Positions 44,339-55,500 of a stretch of 64,000 bases of DNA are shown here, piece after piece. This stretch comes from Cladocopium goreaui. Lineage: Eukaryota > Sar > Dinophyceae > Suessiales > Symbiodiniaceae. The position numbers and the translations under genes were made by a program. The notes beneath the pieces were generated by a model, which saw only the letters and a program-made list of their open reading frames with translations, did no database searches and was not told the origin of the DNA. The stretch spans positions 53,638-117,637 of the forward strand of contig CAMXCT020001838.1 in the NCBI GenBank assembly GCA_947184155.2, given 5' to 3'. The stretch's first letter is position 1. Every line of letters begins with the position of its first letter.

Positions 44339-44388
44339 CTGGAGAGCAGAGCTCTCCGCAGGAGCCAAATACAGGCTCTAAGCTGCGC
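44339..44388 (-). CDS. Candidate micro-exon
   Basis: 50 nt after acceptor ATGAG before GCG. Phase 0 reads AQLRACIWLLRRALLS; phase 2 reads RSLEPVFGSCGELCSP and would end in phase 1, matching the next islet. Donor CCAG before GAGCTG. Confidence 0.3.
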
Positions 44389-44456
44389 CTCATGTCACCA
44401 TGTGAAAAACATGTGAAAACTGTCAAGTATAGCTATAAAGTTACTATAAAGCCTAG

Positions 44457-44569
44457 GTATGGGGATGGGTCAAAACCCTGGTACCTAGTGAACCCCAAAA
44501 TAGCTGGTAAATGGATGTTCATCCCACTAAAAATGTATCTACAGTATAGGTATTGACCCATGCCCGTAT
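44457..44569. mobile_element. Foldback element, family F
   Basis: 'tatggggatgggtcaaaacc' to 'ggtattgacccatgcccgt', sharing a 40-bp core with 21901-22010. Confidence 0.75.
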
Positions 44570-44587
44570 TGCTGTGAAGCAACTTAG

Positions 44588-44629
44588 CTGGTTAAGGTCG
44601 TGGCTGCTGCTGCGCTGTAACTGCGCTGC
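44588..44629 (-). CDS. Uncertain micro-exon
   Basis: 42 nt, phase 0, reading AAQLQRSSSHDLNQ after acceptor GATGAG before GCAG. The following CTAAG is not a known donor. Confidence 0.2.
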
Positions 44630-44659
44630 CTCATCGCTTCGAGTGACCCAATCATAGAA

Positions 44660-45611
44660 ATGGGCTATTGAAACAGTGGAATATGGGATACACTGGAGAT
44701 TCTAATAATGGTATATATATATATACATATATAAATATCAAGGACAATGTATATATTTATAATATGATTCTAATATGGTATATATATTTTTATATCAATT
44801 CTAATATATTATATATATACCATGATATTATCAATGTCCTTGATATACCGATACCGATACATTGGTATCATGCCTGTAATATGATAATTCACTCACCCGA
44901 AACGCGAAACGGTCGGATCGTCATTAGGATATTTCCTCTTGCAATTCCCATCACATCATCACGTCGTGACGGTAGACCTGAGGTCACCATCATTCATCCA
45001 GATATAATGGGACATGCTAGACGGGTATCAATGGATTTGAATGGTATTAGTGTGTTAATTAATGAATTAATACAAATGAAAATGCTATTAATAGTTAATG
45101 GTATTTGAATGGTCTAATCAAAATGTATCATTTAATTAATGAATATTATGGTGTTCTAATGGGGATGTACTGGGGATACAATGAGGATGTGATGGAGATA
45201 TAATGCGATAAATTGTTGACTGACGATGCCTACCATTTTATAAGGATATCATGGGAACAATTATCATATTGCACGAGATCGATAACCATTCAACACAATC
45301 CGTATCTGCGTTTGTCCAAGAATTGGCTGACTTTTCGACAATTTATTCCTGCTTTGGCCATCCATATGGCCAAAATGATCCAAATGGGAATATGTACGAT
45401 GAAAAACGAAGGCTTCATTAACAATTGTTTTGTATTTGCCAATACACATGACTCGTCACATGACTATACACATGATACAAATCTGCGGACGCAAAATGCT
45501 GCTCCTGTAGGGAAGAAACTCCCAAAGAAGGACTCAAACTACTGATCTGGAAGCTCCCACGTAAAATGCAACCTTCCCAACATTAAAATAACATCAAAGA
45601 ACCACACATAT
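44660..45611. other. AT-rich spacer
   Basis: Includes a very degenerate family C copy around 44876-44990 ('attcactcacccgaaac', 'gtcgtgacggtagacctgaggtc'). The plus-strand frames here have no features. Confidence 0.35.
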
Positions 45612-45730
45612 CTGGTTGGTGGTTGAGCCTACCCCTCTGCAAAATGATGGACTTCGTCAGTTGGGATGATTATTCCATTCCCAACTGAATGGAAAGTCAT
45701 GAAATTCCATGGTTCCAAACCACCAACCAG
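45612..45730 (+). mobile_element. Foldback MITE, family B
   Basis: CTGGTTGGTGGTTGAGCCTAC to GGTTCCAAACCACCAACCAG. Confidence 0.85.
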
Positions 45731-45738
45731 CATATTAC

Positions 45739-45800
45739 CTCGGGGCTAACTCATCCAGGCTTGGCATTCCGTTGTGGCGCCTGCTCGCGTTGAGCGGAGC
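45739..45800 (-). CDS. Candidate exon
   Basis: 62 nt, phase 0 to 2, reading APLNASRRHNGMPSLDEL and on. Acceptor AAGCAG before GCT, donor CCCGAG before GTAATA. Basic linker followed by a short acidic helix. An inner GC donor would shorten it to 20 nt. Confidence 0.35.
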
Positions 45801-45928
45801 CTGCTTGATCATGGGATCTTTGCAGATCTGTGCATGCTTTCAACCTACCATTGCTAGGTAATATACTGTTAATATTAGTGGTTAATATTAATGGTTATTA
45901 TTAATGGTTAATGATGGTTAATAATCAT

Positions 45929-46008
45929 CTGGTTGATGGTTTCAACCTACCCCTCTGGAAAATCATGGACTTCATCAGTTGGGATATGTTTCTTCCCATA
46001 TGGGAAAA
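45929..46008 (+). mobile_element. Truncated family B element
   Basis: CTGGTTGATGGTTTCAACC through 'catatgggaaa', directly abutting the family A copy at 46009. The right TIR is missing. Confidence 0.6.
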
Positions 46009-46118
46009 TACCCTCTGGTAATTTAAAATAACTATTGAACATCACCATTTTCTAGCTGGGTAAATCAATGAACTCAATGGCCATGGCTTCAATAGTTATG
46101 TTAGTTTACCAGAGGGTA
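46009..46118 (-). mobile_element. Foldback MITE, family A (reverse)
   Basis: TACCCTCTGGTAATTTAAAAT to 'gttagtttaccagagggta'. Confidence 0.85.
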
Positions 46119-46342
46119 TATCCCATTAGTATCCCATTGAATCACTATAAAATCCCATTAAATCACTATAAATCCCATTCATGTTCCCAATTCATGTTCC
46201 ATTCATGTCCCAAAAAAAAGATAGGCAAAATCCTAAGAGCTACCGTAGTACCAGTCGCTTGGTCACTGATGCGTGTTCCGGGGTGTCGTGGCGGCAACGT
46301 GGGGGCAACGCTTTTAGCCTTATTTCAACATCAATATCCTGA

Positions 46343-46448
46343 CTGGTTGGTGGTTTCAACCCCTTTGAAAAATATGAAAGTCAGTTGGGATGATGACATT
46401 CCCAACTGAATGGAAAGTCATAAAATTCATGTTCCAAACTACAACCAG
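46343..46448 (+). mobile_element. Foldback MITE, family B
   Basis: CTGGTTGGTGGTTTCAACCCC to 'gttccaaactacaaccag'. Confidence 0.8.
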
Positions 46449-47237
46449 CTGAGTTGCATTTTTCCACTTGGTCATCTTGTAATGCCCCAGTCCTGCTTTG
46501 GGGATCTCTCTCACCGCCTCTATTCTTTGAGTTGTGACAGCAAAGCCGGTGATATGTTAAAACTTGGACCATGAGTTCAAATATTTGTCTCTGGCAAGAA
46601 ATTGGCCAAGGAGAGCTATCGGGCATCAATCGACATGGTACCAGTATCCAATTTGTTGTTTCCATTTCCACAGAACTCTGAATGTCCTTCTGAACGACAT
46701 GATCTGATCGGAGCAGATGCAATCCTACACATGTTACATGTATCAGCGAAGTGGAAGAAACAGCCACATGAATCTGCAATGGCAACTGATAGAAATGCAT
46801 CCTGAACAACATTACTGATGGTTTGAACAATCAATTAGCATTACTTATCCCATGATATGCTTCCAGATGCATACCAAAACACTCCCTCAGCCGGGTGATT
46901 AAAATACTGATACATCACATAGTTCTATCTCTTTTGGGGCTTTTCTCTAGCCATTAGGCAGTTAGATGATACAATATGAAACAGCGGACTCGCCATCGGC
47001 CATCGGGACCGTGGACTGTCGATATCCATCGCCGGTTTTTCCAATTCCGTCTTCCCAAAAAAACCATGCGCTGTCTTTAAAGAACCCGGATGAGAAGGAA
47101 GATCAAGACCCCAGACACACACAAACGAGATCAAACCAAACAAGTATGCTTGGTTTTACGGTTTTACGTGCAAAATTATATCCCATTAAACAAAATTATA
47201 GCTATCCCCAAGTCGCAGTTGCAACTCCCATCGGCAC
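46449..47237. other. Spacer with doubtful open frames
   Basis: Frames on both strands between 46590 and 46835 and at 46965-47140 are open but show neither domains nor clear borders. Confidence 0.3.
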
Positions 47238-47264
47238 CTCCCAGTTGCAACTGCAGGTTGTCAC
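47238..47264 (-). CDS. Candidate 27-nt micro-exon
   Basis: Between AAG|GTGACA and GGGAG|GTGCCG. In phase 1 it reads DNLQLQLG, the twin of ENFRLQRQ at 31299-31325 in length, phase and borders. The plus strand also contains a tempting frame ending CTGCAG|GTTGTC (VAVATPIGTSQLQLQ), so the strand is not certain. Confidence 0.35.
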
Positions 47265-47534
47265 CTTGGTGGAAATCACTGGAATATCCACGGTTAACCT
47301 AGCCACTGTCAGGCATGACACTACTGGACACTAGATACTACTGGTTAGAAACTGGTAAAAATCATGAAACATCAGTCCATATCCCCATGAAATGGTTGGT
47401 TTTGTCATGAACACCCTAAAACATATCCCCATCTTTAAGGGTCATCACCATTTTGGGTTAACCTTCCTGTTTTGGTTAAACCCGCATTTAAGTTGGCGAA
47501 AAATCACCATTCTACCAGGATATTTTGTCTCTAT

Positions 47535-47588
47535 CTGTGCTTCCCTACGTGAGAGTTCCTCGACGCGCCGCTGCAGCAGTGTACATTC
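47535..47588 (-). CDS. Candidate coiled-coil micro-exon
   Basis: 54 nt, phase 0, reading ECTLLQRRVEELSRREAQ. Acceptor CGTGAG before GAA. The donor is unclear (AG before ATAGAG, or GAA before GCACAG). Very clear heptad pattern. Confidence 0.5.
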
Positions 47589-48016
47589 CTCACGTGGAAA
47601 TCTTTGGGTTCTGGATCGTCGAGAATTTTCAGATTGTCAATGGATTGGTTTATGTCAATTCGTGGTTCATATAATGGGACTTAGTAAGATATATCTTGGG
47701 AACATAATCGAAAAACAAATTGGATAAATAACAAGGAACGGGGTTTTGTTCCACTGACAAATGGAGTGGTTTTAAAGGCTTTTTTTTGGAGACCAGGGTT
47801 TTTACCCGACAAAATCCAGGGGGTTCCAGGAGAATGAACCCATTTTGCCAACAACAAAAACTGATTGGTGGTGTCTCGACAGCATGGCGGAGGGATCGGC
47901 GGAGGGATCGGATGATCGGAAATCCCGGCAATGCTGCTGGTTTTGCAGTGGAATGCATCAGCTTGGGCTGTGGTGAAGTCATCTTAGGCCCAGGTGACTT
48001 CACCGCTTCAGGTGAC

Positions 48017-48110
48017 CTGGCAGGGCCAGCATCAGGGCCAGCTTGCTGGACAGCACTGCCATCATCATCGTCATCGTCATCGTCGTCGTCGTCATCATCA
48101 TCATCATCAT
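48017..48110 (-). CDS. Candidate exon with poly-Asp (GAT/GAC) tract
   Basis: After a strong acceptor (poly-T then AG) comes an imperfect GAT/GAC run giving 17 Asp in one frame, then GSAVQQAGPDAGPA, with donor CCAG before GTCACC. The same frame stays open for another 50 codons (SPEAVKSPGPKMTSPQ). Another frame gives a Met/Thr run and then a hydrophobic stretch. An acidic linker is likelier, but frame and right end are unproven. Confidence 0.35.
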
Positions 48111-48225
48111 CTAAAAAAAAACATAAAAAAACAACAGGTGGAATGAAGCATGATTGAAACAACCGAAGTGGTGTAACGATTACTGGCATTCCGAATTCGG
48201 TGGCTATGCTTCGCTGGGTCACAAC

Positions 48226-48315
48226 TTGGAGCTGATTCCAGCCGGGCACGTCTGGCCGCTGGTGTCTGGACAACATCAACGACGTGCAAGATACGTGGAA
48301 GATATGGATCTGGTC
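48226..48315 (-). CDS. Candidate exon
   Basis: 90 nt, 30 codons, phase 0 to 0. Begins DQIHIFHVSCTSLMLSRH and ends GWNQLQ. Strong acceptor AAATTTTCAG before GAC, donor CTCCAA before GTTGTG. The ..LQ end recalls the other islets. No domain recognised. Confidence 0.4.
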
Positions 48316-48409
48316 CTGAAAATTTTATCGTCAAGCGTGGCGTTCTTGCGGCCACCACTAAGGAAACCACATCCTGTCTGGACCACCACCGCTACTCGGG
48401 CAGTTGCAC

Positions 48410-48442
48410 CAGCTGCCGAGGACACAGTGGACACACGAATGC
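48410..48442 (-). CDS. Uncertain micro-exon
   Basis: 33 nt, phase 0 to 0, reading AFVCPLCPRQL between CGGAG|GCA and CTG|GTGCAA. Several frames are open on both strands here. Confidence 0.2.
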
Positions 48443-48807
48443 CTCCGTGCCAGGTTGTGTGGAAACCATGTTGTAGTAGCTGATCGTGGACAGCAGTGCG
48501 ATTACAGTTGATTACAGAGCATCATAAGTTGGCGATCGTGGCCCCTTGTCGGAACTCCTTGTGTTTCTGTAAACAAAATGGCCATTGAATGCATGGCCAT
48601 TTTTTGGCCTAGATCTGGGATAGCCCATCAGGAAATGGATACTGTACCATTGATACTGCAAACCTCGCTGGCTCGCAGTTTTGTAGACAACAAGTGAATT
48701 GTTATTCATCTGCAAATCCCTAGATGATATCCATCGTTCCCAGTTGCTGGATCCATGTTCAACCCCAAATCCAAAGTTTAAATCATTTGTTTCTATTCAT
48801 CTGCAAA
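48443..48807. other. Spacer
   Basis: No feature supported. Confidence 0.3.
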
Positions 48808-48912
48808 AATTGTAATAATTCACTAACCTGAAATAAGGCCTCCTATGAGATAATTTCCCTTTCTAACCATCATTCCAGTGAGGTCCCAGTGAGGTCGTTA
48901 TAATTTATCCAG
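48808..48912 (+). mobile_element. Foldback MITE, family C (left end decayed)
   Basis: 'attcactaacctgaaataaggcc' to GAGGTCGTTATAATTTATCCAG, with 'cagtgaggtcccagtgaggtc' duplication. Confidence 0.7.
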
Positions 48913-49298
48913 AATCATATATATTCAAACGACTTTGGATATTTAAACTTTGATGGATATTTGATGGATTCTTTATATACCAGTGGATATGTAATCTATA
49001 TATTTATATCTGGCAAATATATTAATACCCATATCAAGATGATATCAATATATTAATATCGATAATAATATGGTCTTTAAAAACGATATGAATTCAGATG
49101 ATATAAAGACATTCATGACTCATGTTGGTCAATGCTGATGTCAAGGTTCCCCTGTCGGAATCATGAGAGGCGGCTGAAACAAAACCGGTGCTTTAGAGAA
49201 TCTCACCTATATATATATATACATACATACACACGTGTACGTATATATAATATATTATAATATATATATAATATATACATTAATATATATATATATAT
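48913..49298. other. AT-rich flank with TA tract
   Basis: Ends in a TA-rich tract (49205-49298), which is the insertion site of the Copia element. Confidence 0.6.
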
Positions 49299-49529
49299 TG
49301 CGAAACCTTTGAGGGAAACTCCTGAATCCCAACCAATGGATCCCTGATCCAACCGATGTCCTATGCCTGCTGGCTGTTGCCCCTTTTTAGGCTCAAGTTG
49401 CCACACCCACCCTCCGCCTTGATCCACGGCGAGACGGCCGTCGGAATGCCAATATGGCGAGTCAGCAGCGCAAGATCCATGAGACGTGCATCAATGGAAA
49501 ATGAGGAAATGTGGAAATGGACATTAACA
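49299..49529 (-). repeat. 3' LTR of the Copia element
   Basis: 231 bp, identical by eye to 57538-57768. On the minus strand it starts TGTTAATGTCC and ends GGTTTCGCA. Confidence 0.95.
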
Positions 49530-49572
49530 CTCGTCAAAAATCAAAAATCAAAAACAAAAACCAACAACTCTT

Positions 49573-52500
49573 TCAATCCTCTAATTTTCCTTGGATCTTG
49601 CTCTCCTGTTCAGACAGCCACTTTAATCTCTCTCTTCGATCGGCACGTTGCTTTAAAATGTCAAGTTCGTCAAACAAAGAGTATTTTCCTAGTGCCAATG
49701 CTTTTCTCAACACCGAACTGTCCATTGCTTTGGTCAAACAATCGGCCAACATTGCCTGGCTACTAACCCACCTTAACTTGCAATTCTCAGCCAAACGCTC
49801 TCGAATGAGGAGACACTCCAATGTTGTCCTAAATTCTTCACAAGATGGTGTTGAGGTTTTCGTGGAGAGATCATATACGGATTTGCAATCCGTTGCAATG
49901 GTTGCCAACGGAGAGTGCTGCAAAATTTCCGATGGATTCGTCCAATCGGTGCTTGGATTTCTTAGCCAAGCCCACATCACTCTGAGCCAGCTGACCCTAT
50001 CCAAAGTGCCACTTAATGCCGTGGCTTCGGCACTCAAAGTGCTCCTTACGACCCTTGGGATCTTTCGGCTGGACCAGGCAATGGGACAAATCACCGATAG
50101 CTGATTGTCTGCCATATGACTATCCGTAGTGAATATCACAGTACCCTGACGTGATGACATCCCTTTCTTGGTTTCAAAAGAGGCATCAGAAAAACCACAA
50201 AAGGCAACCTGATGTTCGGGGATTGGTACTATCAAAATTGTCACTGGATGAGTCTTGGCTTCCAACAAAACTCGATTGGCCTCAAGCAAGTCCTCTATAC
50301 AAGCTCTCGGGATGGTCGACTGCAAAAGGCCTATCTTTGCACAAAGATCTGGTCTTGTCTGCACTGCTGCATATTGCAGTGAGCCACAAAGTTGCCTCAG
50401 ACACTGCCGCTCCTGTTCGTTCACAGGAGTCTGAGGCTCTCTGCGCCTATGTCGCTGCACTTGAATGGGTTCGATCTGCTCGATGTATTTCTTCTGGCAG
50501 AGCTCAATACTTCCATCCCGCATTTGATGGTATCGGATACCACAAAAATCAAAATCCCCAATATTGAACGCTCCAAATGAATACTTCTCCCTGAGCTTGT
50601 TGATTACACCCATAAAATATTCATCTCCTCCTCCGATGCCATCGTCTACGTGGATGCCAAGTACTCCCCTCACTTGAGGTTCTCCCTGTGGGCCCTTTGT
50701 CACCAAAGAGAAGACACAGCCATCTAATGGGCATGAAATGAATCCCAATTCTTCGAGGGTGCGCTTGAAGGCTTTGTACCACAGAAATGGACCATCGATT
50801 CGGCCGTATGCTCCTCCGGTCAGGCCACATTGTTCTCCTTCACGGAGCCCCAAGGCAGTGGAGATTTCCTGTGGTGGATGAATGCCCAAAACTCTTCCAT
50901 CCCCCTCTCCTTTGAGGAAAGCTGTGGAGATATCGAAGTTCAGTAAAGACCACTTGTTGCTTGCCACCTTTTGTAAAATCAATTGTTTACCATCCTTGCT
51001 CAAAGTAGGGGCATCATTTGGGACCACTGACAAATCAGGATCTTCAAAACCCAAAATCACCAACCTAGCCTTTGGACGATGTTCAGTGGCACCTGGCAAC
51101 GGTGGTTTCCAGCTTAAAATCCACCGGCATCGCATGATCCGGTTTTCCGGAAGAGAACCTTTGACCAGTCTTTTGACTGTTCCATGGTCAATCCATGCCT
51201 TGACCTCTTTGTCTTTGGCCTTTTGGAAAAGTTTCTTGTGCTCTTCCGTGAGGTCTTTCCATCTAACCTCCACCCGTTGTTTCTTGGCGGTGGTGGCTAG
51301 AAGGATGAATTCCGCCATCTCTGCATTTGCTACTTCTTCTTCAAAAGGGAGATCTATCATGTCATGAACATGGACTTCCCATATCCCCGGATTATTTTCA
51401 GGTCCCTCTACATCATCCCCAAAACTGAAAAGACCTTCATCATCATCTTCAGGGATAGGAACACCAATACCCCCAAAATCCCCATTCGGTGGAACTCCCT
51501 CTTCATTTTCCGGGGGGTTAGAGTCCTCTTCATTGACACTGAGTGGCGGTGAAATTTCGCCTTCCGGCTGGTCGTACGATGGGGGTCCTGCCATGGAAGG
51601 TGCTATTGATGGTTCATATTCGGAATCGTCATTCCCCGGTGGAACATCAGTGAGGGCATGGAAGTTTCGAACCCGGGGATCTATTTGCTCATCCCTTACT
51701 CGACCATCTTCCCCTTTTGGTAGATTCCCATACTCCCTAAGTGAAGCAGGTCTTAAGTGTTGAGGGCTAGCCCTAATTAGATATCCCCCATGACTAAGCC
51801 ATACCACCCGCTGACGCTCCACCGTGATGACCTGAGCAGGTCCATGCCACCTACCCTTTGCACCCCTAGGGTTACCAGGAACTTTTTTCCAGTATAGCAC
51901 CCAATCCCCTTTCTCAAAATCGACGACGCCGGGACGGCTGCGACGAAGAAGTGCTCTGCGGCATGCGCTGTCGTTGTCTGCCTGAATGAAAGCTTTTCTG
52001 GCCTGCTCTCTCCTACGCAAGTTCTCCCTAAACCTCAAACCTTCAGGGGTCTCGCTTTCAGCCAGTGCATGAGCACTTGCTTGGTCATCAGCTGTCAAAG
52101 ACGCTGGAAGATTCCGGGCTTTCCCAAGCAAGGCCTGCTCAGGAGTAAACCCATTGGCCCTTGACAACGAATTCTTTGCCGCAAATGCTTGTCTCAGGCA
52201 TTTCTGGAAATCACTGGTGTTTCGGATAGGTTGTTCCTTATCCATGCGGGTTAGCATATCCTTTATAATCTTCCCATGTATCTCAACCCGTCCTATTTGC
52301 CAGTGACTGTCTCCAGCTGCCATGACAACACGGATGTTCTCACTTTGGAGATGTTGGTTCCACTTTGGGCTTATGTATTCTCCAGCTGGGTCCAAGTACA
52401 AAGTTTTGCAAGGCCCTGCCCAGTGAAGCCAAACTTGTTCGAATGTGGAAATCTGTTCTTCTGTGGTCCGCCCACTCAACTGCCCTAGGTGGAACAATGT

Positions 52501-55500
52501 ACTTTCATCAATGCAATGCATGAAGTGATAAGTATCCCCAAGGCTAGAAGTCCAGTAAGCTCCATCAACCCCAACTACATCATTAAAATCCAAATCCCTA
52601 TGAATAGTTCCGGGGTGAGCCAACTTTGGTTTTGGTTGAGTTTCCAGGCAAACATCACATTGCATATCCAATGACCCTGCTATGACCCGAGAATCAGCTC
52701 CCTGATCAACAAGCATCCGGTGGAGTCGTGCCGGATCGGGGCGACCAAGGTTCTGGTGCAAACGAAGCAAATCCGCCCTCTGCTGAGGATCTAAACTCCG
52801 AAATGCCGGACCATGGACTGGTACACACTTTGGTGGCCACCCCTCTTCTAAACCCCTGGATGCTTCAATGGAAACTGCGCCGGCCGGAACTGGTGCTCCC
52901 TGTTCTTCGACAGGTGGCATGGGAACATCGCCAGCAAATTCTTGGAGCTGTTGTTCTGATCTCTGAGATTTGGGGTCAAACGAACCATTTGGGGGGTCAT
53001 CCCTCATTACAACATCCCGAAAATCATGGGAAACACCGATACCCCCACCATTTTTCCATGGTCGCCCAAAAATACTCAGAGATAATTTTGCGGGCCCTGC
53101 TTTACGGGTCTGTTTCAATTTTGGGAGTTTTGTCCATTCTTCAAATTCACCAAGATCAACAATTTCCCCGGTCTGTCGGTGGACAAAGATGGTTTTGCGA
53201 AGGGGAATATCGTCCCTTGGCACGTCTGAGCCTGGGATGCGATGGCGTTCGGTGCCTCGACACACAAGTACCAACCTGAGTTCCACACCTGGGAAAAGTC
53301 TTTGGAGGTCGCTAACTTGAGGATTCCCAAAATGATAGACTGCATTTCCAACCCTAGGAACACCCTTTCCAAGAGAGGCTACAATCCCCTTTAGGTCATA
53401 CCCCACGTTCCCCTCCACAGACTTCGACAGGTCAAAAGCTATATCCTCAGGTGTGGGAGGCCCTTTTCCATCATGTCTCTTACGACACTTCCGCAGTTCT
53501 AAAACTTCCTGTGCCAGAGGCCGTTTTCTGGTTTCTCCACTGTTTTCACATTCTTCTCCAATCAAAAGTTCCTCCATGAGAAGTGGGACCTCACCTGCCT
53601 TTCTACTTTCATATACTCCTTTGGCTACTCTTTTTGCAAACATGGCCGTATAGGCAGCTGCATGTGTGGAAAGCCTGATCCATTTATGGTCCTGACTCAA
53701 CACATTCCCCTTTATGGGTAGATGTTCATGATCCTTTTGACACATCAGGTTATGCAACCCTTTGTGCATGACTCGGCTGGTGGTCCTAACTTCTGTTCTT
53801 TTTCGGAGAAAATAGTCTTTGTTTGGGGAGCGTAATTTACCCGCCCGGCACATGTCAAAGACTGCTGGAAGTGTTCCTGTCATGGCATCATTGAGTTGTG
53901 ACTGTTGGGTCATTTCCGATCCCATGGGCTGTTCCAAATGAAAATGTCTACCACAAGCAACCTGATGATTATAGAGATCATTGCATAGTTCCAAATGGCA
54001 GACCTCATGTTGTCGTTGATTGGTAATACTTTTACACATGGTCTCACTTCGCCCCATATTAAATCGTGCAAATGACCCCCACAAACGGCATTCTGGTGCT
54101 ACCCAAATATGTTCAGGCTCATACATTTCGACCCAGGTCCACAGTTTATTGACCCCTTCCTTAGTGGCCAAATCCCCATCTTTCTTGGTAAAACGCAAAG
54201 CTCTACCCCCTTGTTGGTTGATCTGTTGGGTAATCTGAGATTCATCCCCACAATAAACTTCAAGGAGGTCAATTGGCCGACTGTCGGACCCTTTTGTGGT
54301 CTTTGGGAACCCCAGCACTGGATGTTTTTCTTTCAACTTGGACAAACCGCCCTGAATTTCCAAAATCTTTTGGGAAACATTTTCATGTAACACCAGTACT
54401 TGTCCCTCATCGAGCACCGTAGTTGATGGTGGTAGAGTCACTTTTTGTTCTTTCCGGGCGATCACCTTTTGAGCTACTGGTCCTCCGGCACCTGTGTCTC
54501 GATGGCCAGTTCGCGTTGGAGAATTGCGATCTGAGTCTGTAATTTTTCCACCTTCTCTCGGTTTGCCTCTGTGTGCATGATGGTGGACTGATGCTTGTTC
54601 GGCTCCTTCTCCGCTGACTGCCGTTTCAGCGATGATACCTTTTCCCACTCGCTGTCCTTGTCGTGGTTCTGGCTGGATTGACTCGAACTGGGCACACCCC
54701 TGGACGGATTCTTCACCTGGTACCCCATGGTGAGGTTGATGCTCTCCGGCTTCGACATCCTCTGCTGACGGCTTCTCTGCAGCCACATTGCACGGATGTA
54801 GTTTTGAAAACTCCTCATCCATGTCGATACCGCTTTGCGATTCTTCACCTGCATCAGGTACCCGTCGTCCTCCTGAAACACCTGGAAAAAAGTCTTTCCC
54901 TGGTGCTTCCCCGACGGAAACTTCTGTTCTCCCCATTGATGGAGAGTCTTGATCCCTGGTGGAATCTTGTACTTCTCGTCCGGTGCATCCATGTGAGTCT
55001 TCGGCATGGTCAGTCCTGGGTCCTCCTCGCCGGACAATTCGGCATGGAGGTAGCTTGGCATGCTCATTGCTGGAGACTTCTGCGCAAGTCGTGAGCGTGG
55101 GCTCTTGCAAACAAACTCGATCCCTGGATGTGGCAGCATGAATGTGTCCTTGTGCATGTTGTGAATCAAGACATGGTTTCTGTACAATGGTGGTGTTCAA
55201 CTTTGTCATGCAAAAAGGCGGTGAGTATGACTGGGTGTGATCTGAAAATCCGGAGTTTTCTTGACTCTTTGATTCTTTTCCTGATGTTTCCAACTGCATG
55301 TCATTACTGGTTTTTAGCACGTTCATGCTACTCTGATGATAGACCTCTTCCTTTTGACCTTCACCTTGTTCTACCTTCAATAACTCTACAAGGTCAACAC
55401 TCAAGAGGTTTTTCCGGCATGATTGGAGAGGAATTTGGATTTCATGATTCAGGAAGTACAACACTTGATTTCGCGGATCAATCAAAACACCGAGTTCCTT

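Noticed and set aside
46230..46320. Possible Pro/Thr-rich exon on the minus strand
   Set aside because: Several frames are open, the acceptor is followed by C and the donor is unclear.
47212..47265. Plus-strand exon VAVATPIGTSQLQLQ before GTTGTC
   Set aside because: Attractive frame and donor, but every other well-supported islet is on the minus strand and a minus-strand 27-nt twin of the 31.3 kb islet fits the same bases.
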